From Theropithecus gelada (lineage: Eukaryota; Chordata; Mammalia; Primates; Cercopithecidae), in contig NC_037689.1 in NCBI RefSeq assembly GCF_003255815.1, positions 21,000,230 to 21,064,229 of the forward strand: DNA of 64,000 nt, given 5' to 3'. The position numbers were made by a program, and so were the translations under genes. Below, piece after piece: positions 23,064 to 34,630 of the stretch. Position 1 is the first letter of the stretch; the number at the start of each line of letters is the position of its first letter. The notes beneath the pieces are model-generated. The model did not search any database and had not been told where the DNA came from. It saw only the letters and a list, made by a program, of their open reading frames with translations.

Positions 23064-23388
23064 AAGGGGTGGTGAGAAGGGAAGGAGGAGCAGAAGGGGA
23101 AAGAGGAAGCCAGTTGGTTAATTTAGGGATAGAGTAACCCACATTGCCTGCCCAGCCAGACCCTACTCATGCCCCCAGGCCATTACCTGCACTGGGAAGC
23201 CATCTGTGTCTCCCAGGTGGTGCCAGAGGCTGTCGCTCTTGTGCTCTGTGAGTACAGTTTAGTGCAGAACTTTTTCACCCCTTGTTTTTTGGCTGTATTT
23301 ATCTCTTTTAAAGCTTTTTAATTTATTTTTAAAACTCCTGACCATATCAGACACTTACAGATGCTTATTTAAAAAAAGGGAAGGTATT

Positions 23389-23696
23389 GACCGAGCGCAG
23401 TGGCTCACGCCTGTAATCCCAACACTTTGGGAGGCCAAGGCAGGCGAATCACGAGGTCAGGAGACCGAGACCGTCCTGGCTAACACGGTGAAACCCCGTC
23501 TCTATTAAAAATACAAAAAAATTAGCTGGGCGTGGTAGCGGGTGCCTGTAGTCCCAGCTACTCGGGAGGCTGAGGCAGGAGAATGGCATGAACCCGGGAG
23601 GCAGAGGTTGCAGTGAGCCGAGATCGTGCCACTGCACTGCACTCCAGCCTGGGCGACAGAGTGAGACTCCGTCTCAAAAAAAAAAAAAAAAAAAAA
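23389..23696 (+). mobile_element. AluY, full length
   Basis: AluY-type bases ('gaccgtcctggctaacac' and 'aggagaatggcatgaaccc') and a long A-tail are visible. An imperfect target duplication (AAGGGAAGGTAT versus AAGGGATGGTAT) flanks it. Confidence 0.92.
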
Positions 23697-24617
23697 AGGG
23701 ATGGTATCTTCTGCTTTCTTCCCCACCTCTACCCCATTCTCCTGGACCAATTTCATTCATAGTTTGACATATATCTGAGTTGCTTTTTGTTGGTATGTTT
23801 GTTTTACCAACCACAATGAGAAGCACTGTTAAGAAGCTTTTAAAAATGGGTGGATCCCTTTGTGAGGGTTAGCTATGTGTTGTTCTAATCTAGCATTTGG
23901 GCCTGTATCCCTGCAACTGTTTGGTTGGCCTTCATATTCCCTGGAGACCACTACTTCACGTTAGCATGTTCATATCTGTGCCTTAAAGTTTACGGGCATA
24001 TTAGAGCTTCCCACTGAGTTTTCATCTGTCGATAAAAGGATACCTCTAATTTATCTCCTGGTGATCCATAAAGCAAGAAAAGACTTTCTAGAATCCTATC
24101 AACCCAGGCTGTGCATGACAAAACATTTTTACACGATGATTAGGCAATAACAGTACATTTTCTACTGAGAGGAGGCAGGACATTTTGTTCCTACATTCCA
24201 ATAATCTTCCCCCAGTGCCTCATCTAGCTTAAGTAATACTACTAGTTATGCTCTCCCATTGTAACTTCTCAAAGATAAAGTTTGACCATTAAAAAAGTAT
24301 TTGCTATCACATACACATCCCACGAATCCCTTTGGAGAAAATGTAGGCAATCAGAATTGAAAAGTAAGTTGACATAATCAGGGATTGGATTTTATTTACC
24401 TTTGACCCTTCAGGGTCTAGCACAATGCCTGGCCCAGCCCCTACCACATAGTAGGTTTTTAGATTTTTGCAACTCTGACTGCTGTTGAAATCCTGTGTAA
24501 TAAACACAAAACATCAAGCCATCAGATGACTCTGTTTGTCTACAAGCTTTGTGAGAATATTCACCTTGTTGTTTTTGTGGGTAACTTGTGTAATATGGTT
24601 AGGAGTGTTACATTTTA

Positions 24618-24928
24618 TTTGATTTTTTAAATTTTTTGAGACAGAGTCTCACTCACTCTGTTGCCCAGGCTGGAGTGCAGTGGCAAGATCTTGGCTGACA
24701 GCAACCTCCACCCCCCAGGTTCAAGCGATTCTCCTGCCTCAGCCTCCTGAGTAGCTGGGATTACAGGTGTGTACCACCACACCCTGCTAATTTTTGTATT
24801 TTTAGTAGAGACGGGTTTTTGCCATGTTGGCCAGGCTGGTCTTGCACACCTGACCACAGGTGATCTGCGCGCCTCGGCCTCCCAAAGTGCTGGGATTACA
24901 TTTATGAGCCACCGCACCTGGCACGATT
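24618..24928 (-). mobile_element. Alu, antisense
   Basis: A complete antisense Alu with a perfect 12-bp target-site duplication, TGTTACATTTTA (24606-24617 and 24929-24940). Confidence 0.93.
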
Positions 24929-25654
24929 GTTACATTTTAAAACAGCATCTCAGTACTCTCCTGTCCCTTTGTTCAAAGCAGCTGTCTGCTTCCAGGGTTC
25001 TACAGCCCAGAGGCCAGAAAGGTTTAGAGCAGGATGTGATGGGAATGCACTCCAACAGGATGAGGAGTTCAGAGAAGGCTGTCTTGTTCCCTTTACAGCT
25101 CTCACTTGGGCTCCTTGCTGCCCTGGCATTTCTCCTATGACCCCTTCCGCCATTTCCTATCCAAGCTACTGCTCTATAGCTCCCTTGTGAGGGAGAAGGT
25201 TCTAGTGTCAAGCTCTGAGATAAGTGCTTCTTGTGAGTTCCCTTATTTACTCCTTCTGTTATTCGCATGCCACAGGCGAAACAAAGTCTCAGAGAGGCTA
25301 CATCTACTTATATTTGAAGTATCACTCCTCTCAGGTTTATCTGAATTTAAGTTGTGCTTTCTAAAGACCTTAAAGCATCTAAAGCCAACAGCAGCAAGTC
25401 TCAAAATAGTGGGATTTCTGACATTTTCCCACGACCCCTCTCTCATACCTGGTAAACAGCCACCTCACCCACCTACATGTAAGGCTTTCCTCAATGGTGA
25501 CAATGATAATACCACATGTTCATTATTAGCACATATTCTCATCATTCCCTGAACTGTAGGGAGAGGGGGAATTTATATGTATATTGAAAAACAGAACATG
25601 GATTTTGATCATGCTATACTGATTGGTGTTCTCATTAGGCAGCCAAGAAAAAAG

Positions 25655-25860
25655 ATGAAGTCACCCTAGCTGTGTGACCTTGGGCAAGTTATTTAGCCTT
25701 TTTATGCCTCAGTTTCCTCATCTGTGAAATAGAGATAATACTACCTACCTAATAGGGTTGTTGGATTAAATGAGGAGGATTACATAAATATATGCAAAAT
25801 GCCTAGAACCATGCCTAACATGTAAGATTTATGTAAGTGCAAAGAACACTTTTAGTCATT
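25655..25860 (+). mobile_element. MIR SINE
   Basis: A well-preserved MIR: 'agctgtgtgaccttgggcaa', 'cctcagtttcctcatctgtg', 'aatagggttgttggattaaa' and 'atgcctagaaccatgcct'. Confidence 0.8.
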
Positions 25861-26395
25861 ATTATTGTTATCAGGATAACCAAGGAATCACAGAGAACTT
25901 GCCTTTAGGTCTCCACAGTCCCAGATAGAAAGAACAGAGAAAGTTCTAGTACACCCTGCAGGCCCAAATTGCCAGTGACTGCTTGGACTATATTCTCTAA
26001 TGATTTTCCTCACAGAAAATTCCCTTGTCTTCCCAACAGTGAGGCAATTCAGGTCCCACCTGGAACAAGAGTGAGATTGAAGGAAGAGACTTGGGCCCTA
26101 TATTTTTCATGCTCCCTCCCCCCTCTACCCACTTCCCCACCATTCTACCTACAGCCGGAAAAAAGTCTAAGCTTCCCAGTAGTTTGGGTCTTCCATTTTC
26201 TGGGCACAAACTGCTCTTCTAAAACAGACTAAAGCTTAGGAGATTCTATTCTTCAAGAAATTTTTGTTCTACTTAAACTGGTCTAATTGTTGCCTCTCAG
26301 TCTCTCCATGTCCTGTAAAGAGTGGGGGGTCGTCACTTGCTTGTCAGATCCATAATGTCATCTTTCCTGTTTCTGATTTTTTTTTTCTCTCTAAG

Positions 26396-26517
26396 TGTCA
26401 TTCTGAAAGGCCTCCCCCCAGGCTCCAACTTTCCTGAAGGAGACCACAAGATCCAGTACACAGTCTATGACAGAGCTGAGAATAAGGGCACTTGCAAATT
26501 TCGAGTTAAAGTAAGAG
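26396..26517 (+). CDS. SRPX: SRPX exon 6, second half of HYR domain
   Basis: This exon encodes residues 218-258 and completes the HYR domain. The diagnostic HYR pattern F-x-x-G-x-H-x-I-x-Y-T-V-x-D is visible as FPEGDHKIQYTVYD, followed by AENKGTCKFRVKVR, which supplies the second conserved cysteine. The acceptor is CTCTAAG after a strong T-rich tract and the donor is GTAAGA. Length is 122 bases, phase 2 to phase 1; together with exon 5 it forms one domain of about 83 residues. Only 740 bases of intron separate it from exon 7, the shortest intron in the window. The sequence matches SRPX along its whole length. Confidence 0.98.
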
Positions 26518-27257
26518 GTAAGAATACTGCTTATTGTTTTTTTCCCCCCTCTCTCTTTAGAAGAGCAAAGGGAAGCAGGTCCTCAAGCCAGAACTCTCTC
26601 AAAAGTGCCTACTGTGGTGGGAGACTTGCCAGCTTTAGATTAGCCTCTAATGAGACTTGGAGAAGTGCCCTATCTTAATGCCTGAATTTCATGATACACA
26701 TATGGATGGGCGTCAGTGTTGCCAGATTATTTAAGGAGTTCCCAGGACTAGTCTTACAGGAGCCCATAGCTGACTGTCCCGGAAGAATATTATTCAATAA
26801 TTTTTCCATCCCTGAGCTTAGGTGACCAGCTGAAGCCTGTGAGTCCATCTACAACTAGGGTGAATAGGAGCCCCCTAATTTGGGCCACCAGGAGAACATG
26901 TTCTTACTGTTCTGGAACCATTGGTATGAAAGAAAATGTTTTTAAGGATTATTTTATGCCTGATGGTTTGGGCAACTAATTGCTAACCATCTTTACTCCT
27001 TACTCTTCTGGACTTCACTTCCTCATCTACAACACTAGGAGCTAAACCAGTTGATATCAGTGGTCTCATTGGTATGGATGGGTGACCATTGCAAGGCTCA
27101 CCCACTGACCAAATAGTCATCCCTCCTCCCTCACTCATTTCACAGGCTGATGTAGAAGCCTGATTGCAAAGCTGATGCCCCTGCATCCTCACCTTTTCTG
27201 CTTACTCTGTGGATGGGAGCTCAGCACTGAGACTCCTCTGGACTTGTGTCCCTACAG
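26518..27257 (+). other. SRPX intron 6
   Basis: A 740-bp intron from GTAAGA to CCTACAG. I see no recognisable repeat or RNA feature in it. Confidence 0.9.
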
Positions 27258-27437
27258 TCAAACGCTGTGGCAAACTCAATGCCCCAGAGAATGGTTACAT
27301 GAAGTGCTCCAGCGATGGGGATAATTATGGAGCCACCTGTGAGTTCTCCTGCATCGGCGGCTATGAGCTCCAGGGTAGCCCTGCCCGAGTATGTCAATCC
27401 AACCTGGCTTGGTCTGGCACGGAGCCCACCTGTGCAG
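27258..27437 (+). CDS. SRPX: SRPX exon 7, sushi domain 3
   Basis: This exon encodes residues 259-318, the third sushi (CCP) domain, from VKRCGKLNAPENGYMKC to AWSGTEPTCA. The pattern matches the consensus: an opening Cys, the A-P-x-N-G-x turn, G-x-x-C-x-F-x-C, G-Y-E-L-x-G and the terminal W-S-G-x-x-P-x-C. It is phase 1 on both sides, 180 bases, so like exons 3 and 4 it is a self-contained module. The acceptor is CCTACAG and the donor GTATGT. It separates the HYR domain from the C-terminal DUF4174 region, giving the sushi-sushi-HYR-sushi order shared with the paralogue SRPX2. Confidence 0.98.
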
Positions 27438-27849
27438 GTATGTACGCAGCCCCTCCAGCCTGCAGCAGAACCTGTAAACCCCTTGGTTCTTGATTCCAGT
27501 GCAAGAGAGGTTTCCCTTCATAGACTTTGAGAAGTTCCTGGCCATCCCTCTTTATCTGAGTGGATGAACATAGTCCCTAGATCCCTGCCGCAGCTCATCT
27601 CATCTGTTATCCGTCTTGCTTCCGCCTATCCTCTAATTTCCCTTTCATGTCCTCTAAGGAAGAAGCTCAAGGTAGGAACCTAGGGCCAGCCTTTGGTGAC
27701 ATTATGAATCAGCAAAATTTGCTGTAGTTTCCTTTGTTCTAGAAATGTAAGGATCTTGTTTATAAAGCCAGTACACTGTCATGTAGAGACAATATCATAC
27801 CTGCTTTGCATCACTGGCATGAAAGTCACATACACTTTGGGCATTTGGA

Positions 27850-27990
27850 ATCTTTCCTCCTACGTAAAATGAAGAAAATAATACCTCATCTACCTCTTGA
27901 GTTGTTGTAAGGATTAAATTAGGTCATCTGTGGAACAGTGGAATAGAGCAGTGCCTGGTACAGGTAAAGCCTTATGCCAGCTCTTATTCC
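27850..27990 (+). mobile_element. MIR SINE fragment
   Basis: 'taaaatgaagaaaataatac', 'ttgttgtaaggattaaatta' and 'cagtgcctggtacaggtaaa' form a MIR 3' half. Confidence 0.7.
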
Positions 27991-28308
27991 TGATGAACAA
28001 AAATTGGGCTGGGTAATGAGTCTGAAACTTGGGCTAACCAGAAAATTATGGACGTATCTCTTGTTTATAGACTTCTCTTTTTCTCATTTCCTGGTACCCT
28101 TTCATCTTTATCCCTTTCTTTTAATTGAAGCCCCCATTTAGAGTTAAGTGACAGAGAGACATATATACCATCAGCTAAATGCCTGAGATTCTTCAATTTC
28201 ATGTGTTAAAGTAGAAAGAACACACTTATTATAGACTCCCTACCTAAGGACTTCATGCCCACCATGTTGGCATTAAGGCCTGGGGTGTGGTGTCTAACAG
28301 GCTGCTAG

Positions 28309-28540
28309 ACCTATGTGGTCCAACATGGTAGCCACTAGCTATGTGTGGCTACTAAGCACTTGAAATGAGGCTATTCTGAATTGAGATATGCTATAAGTGT
28401 AAAATATATACCAATTTCAAAATCTTAGTGTGAAAAAGAATATAAAGTATCTTAATTTTTTATATTGATTACATGTTGAAATGAAATATTTTGGATATAT
28501 TGGGTTAAATAAAACATCAAGTCATTTCTACCTATCTCTT
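28309..28540. mobile_element. Old hAT-like DNA element fragment
   Basis: 'acatggtagccactagctat' and 'gtggctactaagcacttgaa' match the same family as 1620-1850. Confidence 0.5.
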
Positions 28541-28550
28541 TATACTTTTT

Positions 28551-28847
28551 CTTTTTGTTTGTTTGTTTGAGCTGGAGTCTCACTCTGTCGCCCAGGCTAG
28601 AGTGCAGTGGCGCGATCTTGGCTCACTGCAACCTCTGCCTCCTGGGTTCAAGTGATTCTCCTGCCCCAGCCTCCTGAGTAGCTGGGACTACAGGTGCGTG
28701 CCACCACGCCTGGCTAATTTTTTGTATTTTTAGTAAAGGTGGGGTTTCACCGTGTTAGCCAGGATGTTCTTGATCTCCTGACCTCATGATCTGCCCGCCT
28801 CGGCCTCCCAAAGTGCTGAGATTACGGGTGTGAGCCACTACGCCCAG
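28551..28847 (-). mobile_element. Alu, antisense
   Basis: A complete antisense Alu with a GTTT-repeat tail. A 15-bp target duplication with one mismatch (TCTCTTTATACTTTT versus TCTCTTTACACTTTT) flanks it. Confidence 0.92.
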
Positions 28848-29829
28848 TCTCTTTACACTTTTTTAATGAGGCAACTAGAAAATTTAAGATTAAACATAGT
28901 GGCTTACATTGTATTTCTCTTGACCAGAGCTATCCTAGACTCTGAGCCTCTGGGGCAGGGAAGAGGGCAGGAAAGAGGGCAGGAACTGGGTATCACTCAG
29001 TGTGACATCCTAGTACCTAGCGTAGAGCGTGGCACATGGCAGGCACTCAGTATATAATGGCTGAATGAATTAATGTGTGAATGAACAGATACTTCAATGC
29101 AAACCTAAAATGTGAATTATGAAAACCAAGATTATAAATCATACATGGCATCTACTAGTTTTTCTCATATTATTTCTTCTTTGGAGCTAAGCCTTTTGTT
29201 TGCCTATCTATATAACATCCTTCATTGACCTTGAACAGCTGGAATTAGTTGTCATGTATTTGCTTAAAGGGAAGACCTATTATAAAACTGCCTTGTCCCA
29301 TGTCCTCTATGCCTGTGTTGCTTGCTCTGTGGCCTTTGTGTCCCACATTGCTTTGTCCCTTCTGCACCAAGGAGGCAGACTTCAGAGCTTCTGAGCCATT
29401 CCAAAGCCAGCCTGGCCATTGCCCATTCTCTTACCCTTCTGCCTCTCTGCACCCCTTTCCCTAGCAGATACTATGGTGCTTGGCCCATATGCCTTTCACA
29501 TTCGCATCTATGTTCAAAAGGCTACTTACTGCAATTAACTGGGTCTCTCTGTCTGAGAGCGTTTTTTCCCTGGCTATGAAAGCACTGTCAGCCCATGCAC
29601 AGAGCCAGCCTGAAGTGATGGAGAGCTAGTGCCCCAGAAGCAGCCCTCAACAATGATGGAGCAATTGTATAAATACTCCAGTTTCCTCCAGTGGGTTAAT
29701 TCTGGAGGTATGTTGTATATCATCTCCTAGAGTTCCCCAGTGGGAGTGAGTTCCAAATGCCCACAGCAGCAACTTGCTTGATAACCAACTGGTATTGTTT
29801 TCTTTCCCTCACTGTCTCACTTCCTGACA

Positions 29830-30345
29830 TAGGCAGAATAATGGTCCACCAAAGATGTCCACATCCTAATCCCCAGAACCTGAGAATATGTTACCTTACA
29901 TGAAAAAAGGGACTTTACAGATGTAATTAAGTTAAGGATTTTGAGATGGGAAGAGTATCTTGGAATACCCAGTGGGCCCAATATAATCACAAGCCTTCTT
30001 ATATAAAGGAGGCAGAACTGTGTCAGAGTCATAGAAAGAGATGATGGAAGGAGAGATCAGAGAGAAGAGAGATTTGAAGATACTACACTGCTATCTTTGA
30101 AGATGGAGGAAGGGACTACTAGCCAAGGAATGAAGGTGGCCTCTCGATGCTGAAAAAGACAAGAAATCAGATTCTCCCCTAGAACCTCCACGGGAACACA
30201 GCCCTGCCAACACCTTGATTTTAGCTCCATGAGGCCAGGATCTTTTCGATCCTGACCTGCAGTATCTAAAATAATAAGTTTGTATTATGTTAAGTCACTA
30301 GGTTTATGGTGATTTGTTACAGCAGCAAGAGGAAATGAATATACT
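29830..30345 (+). mobile_element. Old LTR/MaLR-like repeat
   Basis: Wording typical of a common old repeat: 'catcctaatccccagaacct', 'acagatgtaattaagttaag', 'cctgccaacaccttgatttt' and 'gtgatttgttacagcagcaa'. I place it with MaLR/ERVL-type elements without certainty. The 71-codon antisense ORF inside it is not a gene. Confidence 0.5.
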
Positions 30346-30518
30346 TCCTCACTCCTCCACAAGTGCTTCTTGGGACCGCCTCCCAAATACACTACTTACA
30401 CTTGAATCCTTATCTCAGGGTTTAATTCTTACACAAATGGTCCTGTGTGTCATCACAGGCTCTGTTGAGCCAGAACAAGCAGAAGGTTTCTGACCCATGT
30501 GGCCATTTCTGATTACAG

Positions 30519-30652
30519 CCATGAACGTCAATGTGGGCGTCAGAACGGCAGCTGCACTTCTGGATCAGTTTTATGAGAAAAGGAGACTCCTCATTGTGTC
30601 CACACCCACAGCCCGAAACCTCCTTTACCGGCTCCAGCTAGGAATGCTGCAG
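30519..30652 (+). CDS. SRPX: SRPX exon 8, start of DUF4174 domain
   Basis: This exon encodes residues 319-363 and opens the C-terminal DUF4174 domain. The domain is also called DUDES, a predicted thioredoxin/peroxiredoxin-like fold shared with SRPX2 and CCDC80. It reads AAMNVNVGVRTAAALLDQF, then the strand-like YEKRRLLIVSTPTARN, matching the K-R-x-L-L-I-V-S pattern of the family, then LLYRLQLGMLQ. The acceptor is TTACAG and the donor a strong GTGAGT. It is 134 bases, phase 1 to phase 0. No CXXC active-site motif is visible, so redox activity should not be assumed. The biochemical role of the domain is not established from sequence. Confidence 0.98.
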
Positions 30653-31099
30653 GTGAGTCCTCGAGGCAGGGCCGAGGTGGCAGGGAGACCTTTAACAGGA
30701 AGGGCCCAGCCATTTCACTAAAAGCAAAGGCCAGATTCAGTGCCTAATCCACTTACAGTGAGTTTCAGGAACTGGCACTTTAGAGCTACCACCATTCATT
30801 TCTGGTTCTGGGCCATAACCTGATTAGCATTGACTCCTTAGAGTTAACCCAATCGTTTTCCAACTAATGAGGTTGCCTGTCTTCACCAATAAGTCTAATT
30901 GACATACTGTCCAGGCCTAGCCACAGAACAATTGTCTTTGCTGAACCTGTCCAGGATATGCCTGGCTGAAAGCAATCAATTAGCTGCCTGCCCAAAAGGC
31001 TGGCCCAAGAGATGAAAGGAATCCAGGAGCCCTCGGTCCCCACATTTTTCCCAGGGAATTTCTTTGACTCTCAGAGGGTGACAGCCATTTTTTTTAGCA

Positions 31100-31264
31100 C
31101 AGTGGTTCTCAACGTGTGATCCATGGACTGGACCAGCAGCATCAGCATCACCTGGGAGCTTGATAGACATGCCAATTCTCAGGGCCCCTCCCAGACCTAC
31201 TGTGTCAGAATCTACACTTTTAACAAAATCTCCAGGTGATTCCTAAGCACTCTAAAGTTTGATG
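31100..31264. mobile_element. MER5A-like hAT element
   Basis: It starts CAGTGGTTCTCAACGTGTG and contains 'cagcagcatcagcatcacct' and 'cagacctactgtgtcagaat'. These are the terminus and internal words of MER5A. Confidence 0.75.
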
Positions 31265-31919
31265 GGCACTTTTCTGGGAAATATGTCCTTCTCAACTATG
31301 TAAATTTTGTAGCTACTAAATGAGCAACCAGCATCTTGGGTGTGTGGGTAAGGATGACTAGAAACTGTAAGGATCAAACTAGAAGTTGCTTGCTTTTGTC
31401 CTGAAGCTGGTTTGCAAAAGAGTGGCCAACTTCACTGAATACTAAAGAGGCAGGATGTATGCTGTGCCATGGATACAGTGCTGCACATTTTTTTTGAGAA
31501 TATTTTATTCATTTGTTACAGTGGATAGAACTAAGTGCTTAAAACAGTCTTGATTTAATCAAGGGCTACAATTTACTTCTCATGTCAGCATTAATAAAAT
31601 GTATAATAATAAGTCTCTTTTCACTCTTCCCACGTACTTGAAGAATTGCCTATGAACTCTGAAGAGCCATATAAAATTTTTGTGAGCTCCCTTAATAGTA
31701 ACCAAATTCATTGCATCTTTACCCCCGTTCCCCACCAGCTTACCTCCCCTTGTATCTCCTTGTCCAAGCCAGGGGCCTGCTCTTCAGAAAAGACAAGCTT
31801 ATACTTCTCTCTTTTGTGGGAAATTGGCATTGCAGGCTATATTCCACGATCATGCATTTCCTCATCCGTTCTTATTCCATAGGAAAATGAATTAAGCCAA
31901 ACAACTTGCTTTTCCTCTG

Positions 31920-32115
31920 TGTCAGCAAACTATAGTGACCCATGGCTAGTTTCGGTAAATTAACTTTTATTGGACACAGTCACACTAATTCATTTGTGCA
32001 TGATCTACAACTGCTTTTGCACTACAATGATGGAGTGAAGTGATTAGGACAGAGGCCATCCAACCTTGCCAAGCCTGAAATACTCTCTGGCCCTTTACAG
32101 AGAAAGATTGCCGTC
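31920..32115 (+). mobile_element. Old hAT-type element
   Basis: 'gtgtcagcaaactatagtga', 'ttttattggacacagtcaca' and 'tctctggccctttacagaga' belong to a common non-autonomous DNA element. A reverse-orientation relative is at about 50567-50770. Confidence 0.6.
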
Positions 32116-33031
32116 ATTGCTCTAGTCTGTCCCATCCCTTCAGACACTTGCTAACTTAACAACTGGTTGGATAAGATATTTAATATCAAGATGTTTTGGT
32201 GTGACCTCCTCTTCCAAATATACTTACATTTGCATTTTAACCAGAGCCTTCAAAGAAAGGTTTGGTTGACATAGGCATTTCAGTGAGAGTAATACAAAAG
32301 CCTATTTCTAACTTTTTAAACTTCTCAACCAGTTCTGTAACTTCATGTAGGGACATTTCAGTGGAATTTTGGTAAAACATATTTGATGTTTTCATCTTTC
32401 AAGACTTCAAAATTTCTTTTCCCATTTAGCCAAATTCATCATATTTGTCTTACATTACTTTTTCTTAATTTTTTATTTTTATTGCCATTGCCATTCCTGA
32501 TGAGCCCTGCTGACACGTGGTTGACTGGGCCACATTCCCAAGGTTCTTGGCAAGAGCCAGCTTAGAGGCTTGGAACCTTTTATCCTCTTTTCCCCTGGGA
32601 TTGGGTGTGGAGGGCATAGGGCAGGGGAGTGTGGAGAGCGGAAACAGAGCAGAGAAGTGGACTCTGGAAATAGAGTAGTCTTCTGTCCTTGCAAAGAAAA
32701 AGTTAGAATCCTCTGGGGTGGTCTTGGATACTTTTTAGGAAATTTGACTCACTCAAGGTCTCACCCTGTCTGGAAATACATAGACTGCCCTTTTGCTTAG
32801 GTTTTCAAAATCTCACTGTCAAGCCATATCAGAATGATTCCTCTAGGAAAGGTATTTAGGTTTTATAGCCACGAGCTTAACCCCAATTTCTCATCTGTTT
32901 TCAGTACAGTTCAGAGTGAGCAAATAAAGTTCCAGAGACAGGCCAGTGCTACTTCTGTCGGTTTCTAGTTTGATAAGGATGTCTTTTTTCACCATGCTCA
33001 TACTTCCCCTGTTGGGTTTTCTTTTTCCCAG

Positions 33032-33153
33032 CAAGCACAGTGTGGCCTTGATCTTCGACACATCACCGTGGTGGAGCTGGTGGGTGTGTTCCCGACTCTC
33101 ATTGGCAGGATAGGCGCAAAGATTATGCCTCCAGCCCTAGCGCTGCAGCTCAG
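33032..33153 (+). CDS. SRPX: SRPX exon 9, middle of DUF4174 domain
   Basis: This exon encodes residues 364-403 plus two bases of codon 404. It starts QAQCGLDLRHITVVELVGVF, where C367 is one of only two cysteines in the C-terminal region, and continues TLIGRIGAKIMPPALALQL. The alternation of hydrophobic strand (ITVVELVGV) and helix-like segments fits the predicted thioredoxin-like fold. The acceptor is TCCCAG after a T-rich tract; the donor GTAGGG is the weakest in this gene, and a G14 run and a large inverted repeat lie downstream in intron 9. It is 122 bases, phase 0 to phase 2, so skipping would shift the frame. Identity is certain. Confidence 0.98.
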
Positions 33154-33399
33154 GTAGGGGAAATTTCTGTTCTTAAATCTTATCCCCTATGAATGCACTT
33201 TTAACTGATTAGGTCCCCTGGTTTCTTTCTATTCAGGATGGAGTTCAGGCAACCTTCAATGTTTAATTGCTTTTATTCTGGGAGTGTTATAACCATGCTA
33301 ATCAGTATGTTGCTGTTTGTTCAAATAAATTGTGCAATGGGTAATTACCAGTGTTTTCTTTCTTACCCCCTCCAACCAACCGTTTTTGCTTCGCGCACA

Positions 33400-33445
33400 T
33401 GTGTGTGTGTGTGAGTGTGTGTGTGGGGGGGGGGGGGGAGGGGGG
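33400..33445 (+). repeat. (TG)n followed by a G14 run
   Basis: TG units with one GAG interruption pass into 14 consecutive G (33425-33438), then AGGGGGG. The + strand could form a G-quadruplex, and the tract is likely length-variable. It sits 247 bases after the weak exon 9 donor. Confidence 0.95.
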
Positions 33446-33808
33446 TTGGTGGAGGAAGGATGGCTAGGAGAGGAGGACCTGAAAAAAAGACTTAAGCAAT
33501 CCTTGGTCTTATTAGAAAAGTACGCATCCAATTAGTCTTTCCAGGCTTGGTCTCTTTTTTCTCCATTCTTGCAGAACACTTGTTCATACTTCTGTTTTAA
33601 CAATTATATTTTACTTTCATAACCCTTACAAAGTTGGAACCGTGGATTTTAGTCTCTGAATAATGATGTATTAAAGAAGCAGAATTCAACAACCAAAAGA
33701 TAGTTTCAGAATAACCCAAATTTCTGCTTGCATCTCTTGACCACTGTAAAATGGATAATTAGACTAAAGCAAAACTCCTTAAAATCTTCCTTTCTCACCC
33801 AGCCTTTT

Positions 33809-33982
33809 CAAAACCCATTCAGAAAATTCTGCAACAAGTTTTAAAAAATCATTGACACAGGATATGAGCAAGTAATACTAAATAAGCAACAGCTTCAAAA
33901 AACCTACTTTGAGAATATTCACCATAAATATTTAGATATCAACACAACTCTCTGTCTTAAGTTTTGTACAGTTCAACTTGAA
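33809..33982 (+). repeat. Inverted repeat, left arm (174 bp)
   Basis: It pairs with 34285-34458 read on the other strand: same length, no indels, four mismatches in 174 positions (about 98% identity). The intervening loop is 302 bases. The arm is AT-rich and resembles no Alu, L1 or MIR that I know. Confidence 0.96.
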
Positions 33983-34284
33983 ATAAGAGGATTCATGAGT
34001 TCTCTTTAGTCGACTGATGAATGGAGAAGGCTGGGTACACTCATGTGCTTTTCTTTTTGTTATATTTTACTGCATTTGCATGTAGCACCTCCCCATACCG
34101 ACTTTTGACATCAGTAGCAGAGCTTTCAAATGTTTGCTACTCGGTACCTAGCACAGTACCTGGCACCATGTTGGCGCTAAGTGGAGTAAGCGACTCAAAA
34201 TTTCATTGAAACAGCCTTACTATTTCCAGAGTTGATAACAGCTTTTAAAAGTATATTGTATATTTACAGTTAGTGTACAAATAC

Positions 34285-34458
34285 TTCAAGTTGAACTGTA
34301 CAAAACTTAAGACAGAGAGTTGTGTTGATATCTAAATATTTATGGTGAATATTTTCAAAGTAGGTTTTATGAAGCTGTTGCTTATTTAGTACTACTTGCT
34401 CACATCCTGTGTCAATGATTTTTTAAAACTTGTTGCAGAATTTTCTGAATGGGTTTTG
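34285..34458 (-). repeat. Inverted repeat, right arm (174 bp)
   Basis: Reverse-complement partner of 33809-33982. In SRPX pre-mRNA the two arms could fold into a long, nearly continuous double-stranded stem. Confidence 0.96.
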
Positions 34459-34630
34459 GATTGAATGTGTCTGTATGTGTGTCATCTTCATAAAATCTTG
34501 TTGTGCTTTTAAACTGTTGAATCTACTTGAAGAACAGAAAAATGCGATTAAAAAATACTTGCCATTCCGATTGTATATGTTGGGGCTGCCGTAGACTTCT
34601 ATAGGCAGAAGATGATTTTAAATACATTAT

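Larger units (their letters stand above)
22370..26395 (+). other. SRPX intron 5
   Basis: This 4026-bp intron runs from GTAAGT to CTCTAAG. It holds an L1 3' end split by an Alu (22645-23063), an AluY (23389), an antisense Alu (24618) and a MIR (about 25655-25860). I see nothing recognisable in 23700-24600, 24941-25650 or 25870-26395. Confidence 0.9.
27438..30518 (+). other. SRPX intron 7
   Basis: This 3081-bp intron runs from GTATGT to TTACAG. It contains a MIR (about 27850), an hAT-like fragment (about 28309), an antisense Alu (28551), a short GGGCAGGAAAGA tandem run (about 28956-28992) and an old LTR-like repeat (about 29830-30345). Nothing recognisable lies in 29050-29820. Confidence 0.9.
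30653..33031 (+). other. SRPX intron 8
   Basis: This 2379-bp intron runs from GTGAGT to TCCCAG. It contains a MER5-like element (31100-31264) and another hAT-type element (about 31920-32115). The rest, including 32120-33031, shows no recognisable feature. Confidence 0.9.
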
